6,158 nucleotides of DNA. Source: Methylocystaceae bacterium UBA5192 (GTDB taxonomy: Bacteria > Pseudomonadota > Alphaproteobacteria > Rhizobiales > Beijerinckiaceae). The position numbers and the translations under genes were made by a program. A model generated the notes under the pieces. It was not told the DNA's origin, did no database searches, and saw only the letters and a list, made by a program, of their open reading frames with translations. The stretch is from NCBI GenBank assembly GCA_002412985.1, contig DHWC01000046.1, forward strand, positions 571 through 6,728. The letters are read 5' to 3'. Shown here in pieces: positions 5,425-6,158 of this stretch (positions within the stretch are counted from its first letter, which is position 1; every line of letters begins with the position of its first letter).

Positions 5425-6158
5425 AAATTAAGCGACTGAGGCTTTGGCCCGCCAGAAGCCCAGTCTAGAAGTTCAATAAGATGCGCTACAGGAACTTGTG
5501 ATTTATTACCAATATGCATTATACAGCCAAAATTTCCAGCCGCTATTATATGGGGATCGAGACTATTGATGTTTGCAAGCTTACGCTGCAGTAACTGTTG
5601 AGATAAGTCTGGCTGCAATAAATTGTAAGTTCCAGCTGAGCCGCAACAAATATGCCCCTCAGGCACAGCCATCACCTCAAAGCCAGCACGCTGAAGCAAA
5701 ACATACGGCTCATGTGTTATTTTCTGCCCATGCTGTGATGAGCAAGCTGAATGATACGCAACTCGTAATTTCGGTACTTCTTGAGATTTTTCATAGTCTA
5801 ATTTATTGATAATTTCGCATATATCAATCGCTCGTTCAGAAACCTCAGCGGCCCCTTCACGCATTTCCGGATCATCTCGGAAAAGAAATTTATAATCCTT
5901 AATGGTCGTCCCACATCCAGAAGCATTGACAACAATATAATCAAGACCAGCTGCTTCGATTTCCCGCTTCCAAGCCTTGATATTTTTTCGCGCTAGCTGG
6001 TGCGATTGGTCTACTTTTCCTAAATGATGCGCTACTGCACCACAGCAGCCTATTCCTTCGACAATAACGACTTCAGCTCCAAACCGTGTAAGTACTCTTA
6101 TTGTTGCTTCATTTATTTTTGGATCAAGCACTGTCTGCGCGCATCCACTCAATAAAGC
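5421..6158 (-). CDS. glcF: GlcF, glycolate oxidase iron-sulfur subunit (partial, 5' end outside window)
   Basis: GlcF is the iron-sulfur subunit of the GlcDEF glycolate oxidase, which oxidises glycolate to glyoxylate and passes electrons on. The 245 residues here are the C-terminal part; the family is about 400-440 residues. The frame continues through the window edge as ALLSGCAQ, so the TTG at 6152 is not the start. Two cysteine-rich CCG domains are complete: C6, then C38-C39-G, then C82; and C139, then C171-C172-G (CCGSAGTY), then C212. In both, 31 residues separate the first Cys from CCG. SGCGTTIKDY at 80-89 is characteristic of GlcF and argues against LutA or HdrB relatives. The N-terminal ferredoxin-type 2x[4Fe-4S] domain would lie to the right of the window. 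It converges on trpS with a 4-base overlap. Confidence 0.9.
   Translation of the reverse strand, partial: ALLSGCAQTVLDPKINEATIRVLTRFGAEVVIVEGIGCCGAVAHHLGKVDQSHQLARKNIKAWKREIEAAGLDYIVVNASGCGTTIKDYKFLFRDDPEMREGAAEVSERAIDICEIINKLDYEKSQEVPKLRVAYHSACSSQHGQKITHEPYVLLQRAGFEVMAVPEGHICCGSAGTYNLLQPDLSQQLLQRKLANINSLDPHIIAAGNFGCIMHIGNKSQVPVAHLIELLDWASGGPKPQSLNF

Noticed and set aside
6150..6152. TTG 6152 as the start of a complete 243-residue protein
   Set aside because: The frame continues to the window edge as ALLSGCAQ, typical internal GlcF sequence, and the N-terminal ferredoxin domain is missing, so the gene is cut by the window.

Overview
The window reads as ordinary chromosomal core from an alphaproteobacterium, most likely of the Rhizobiales (Hyphomicrobiales) type. 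Three things point there: the order hisB - DUF2628 gene - hisH - hisA, the divergent hslV-hslU pair beside it, and an HslV of the form 'short N-terminal extension, then HATTI'. Base composition looks close to half G+C by eye, which is low for free-living Rhizobiales. I cannot name a genus from the sequence alone.

Layout. Minus strand, 1-2111: a histidine biosynthesis run transcribed leftwards, hisB (2111-1515), a DUF2628 membrane-protein gene (1470-1042), hisH (1045-395) and the first two thirds of hisA's coding start (398 to the window edge). The last three genes are joined by two 4-base GTGA overlaps, so hisH and hisA both start with GTG inside the stop of the gene before. Positions 2112-2377 are a non-coding divergent region with several inverted repeats, including a perfect TGAACAG-C-CTGTTCA dyad inside a candidate hslV promoter. 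Plus strand, 2378-4290: hslV and hslU, the peptidase and AAA+ unfoldase of the HslUV (ClpYQ) protease. Two stem-loops lie flush against each other directly after the hslU stop. Plus strand, 4390-5424: trpS, tryptophanyl-tRNA synthetase. Minus strand, 6158-5421: the C-terminal part of glcF, the iron-sulfur subunit of glycolate oxidase, running off the right edge. Its stop codon overlaps that of trpS.

How they work together. HisB, HisH and HisA are steps of the same pathway; HisH supplies ammonia to HisF, whose gene would be expected just beyond the left edge. HslV and HslU form one complex. TrpS and GlcF are separate housekeeping and metabolic functions with no evident link to their neighbours.

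I found no new biological system, mobile element, CRISPR array, tRNA or rRNA. All genes are intact apart from the two cut by the window edges. The points most worth a second look are the intergenic structures (hslU-trpS tandem stem-loops, the hslV promoter dyad, the structured hisB leader) and the uncharacterised membrane protein embedded and coupled within the his genes.
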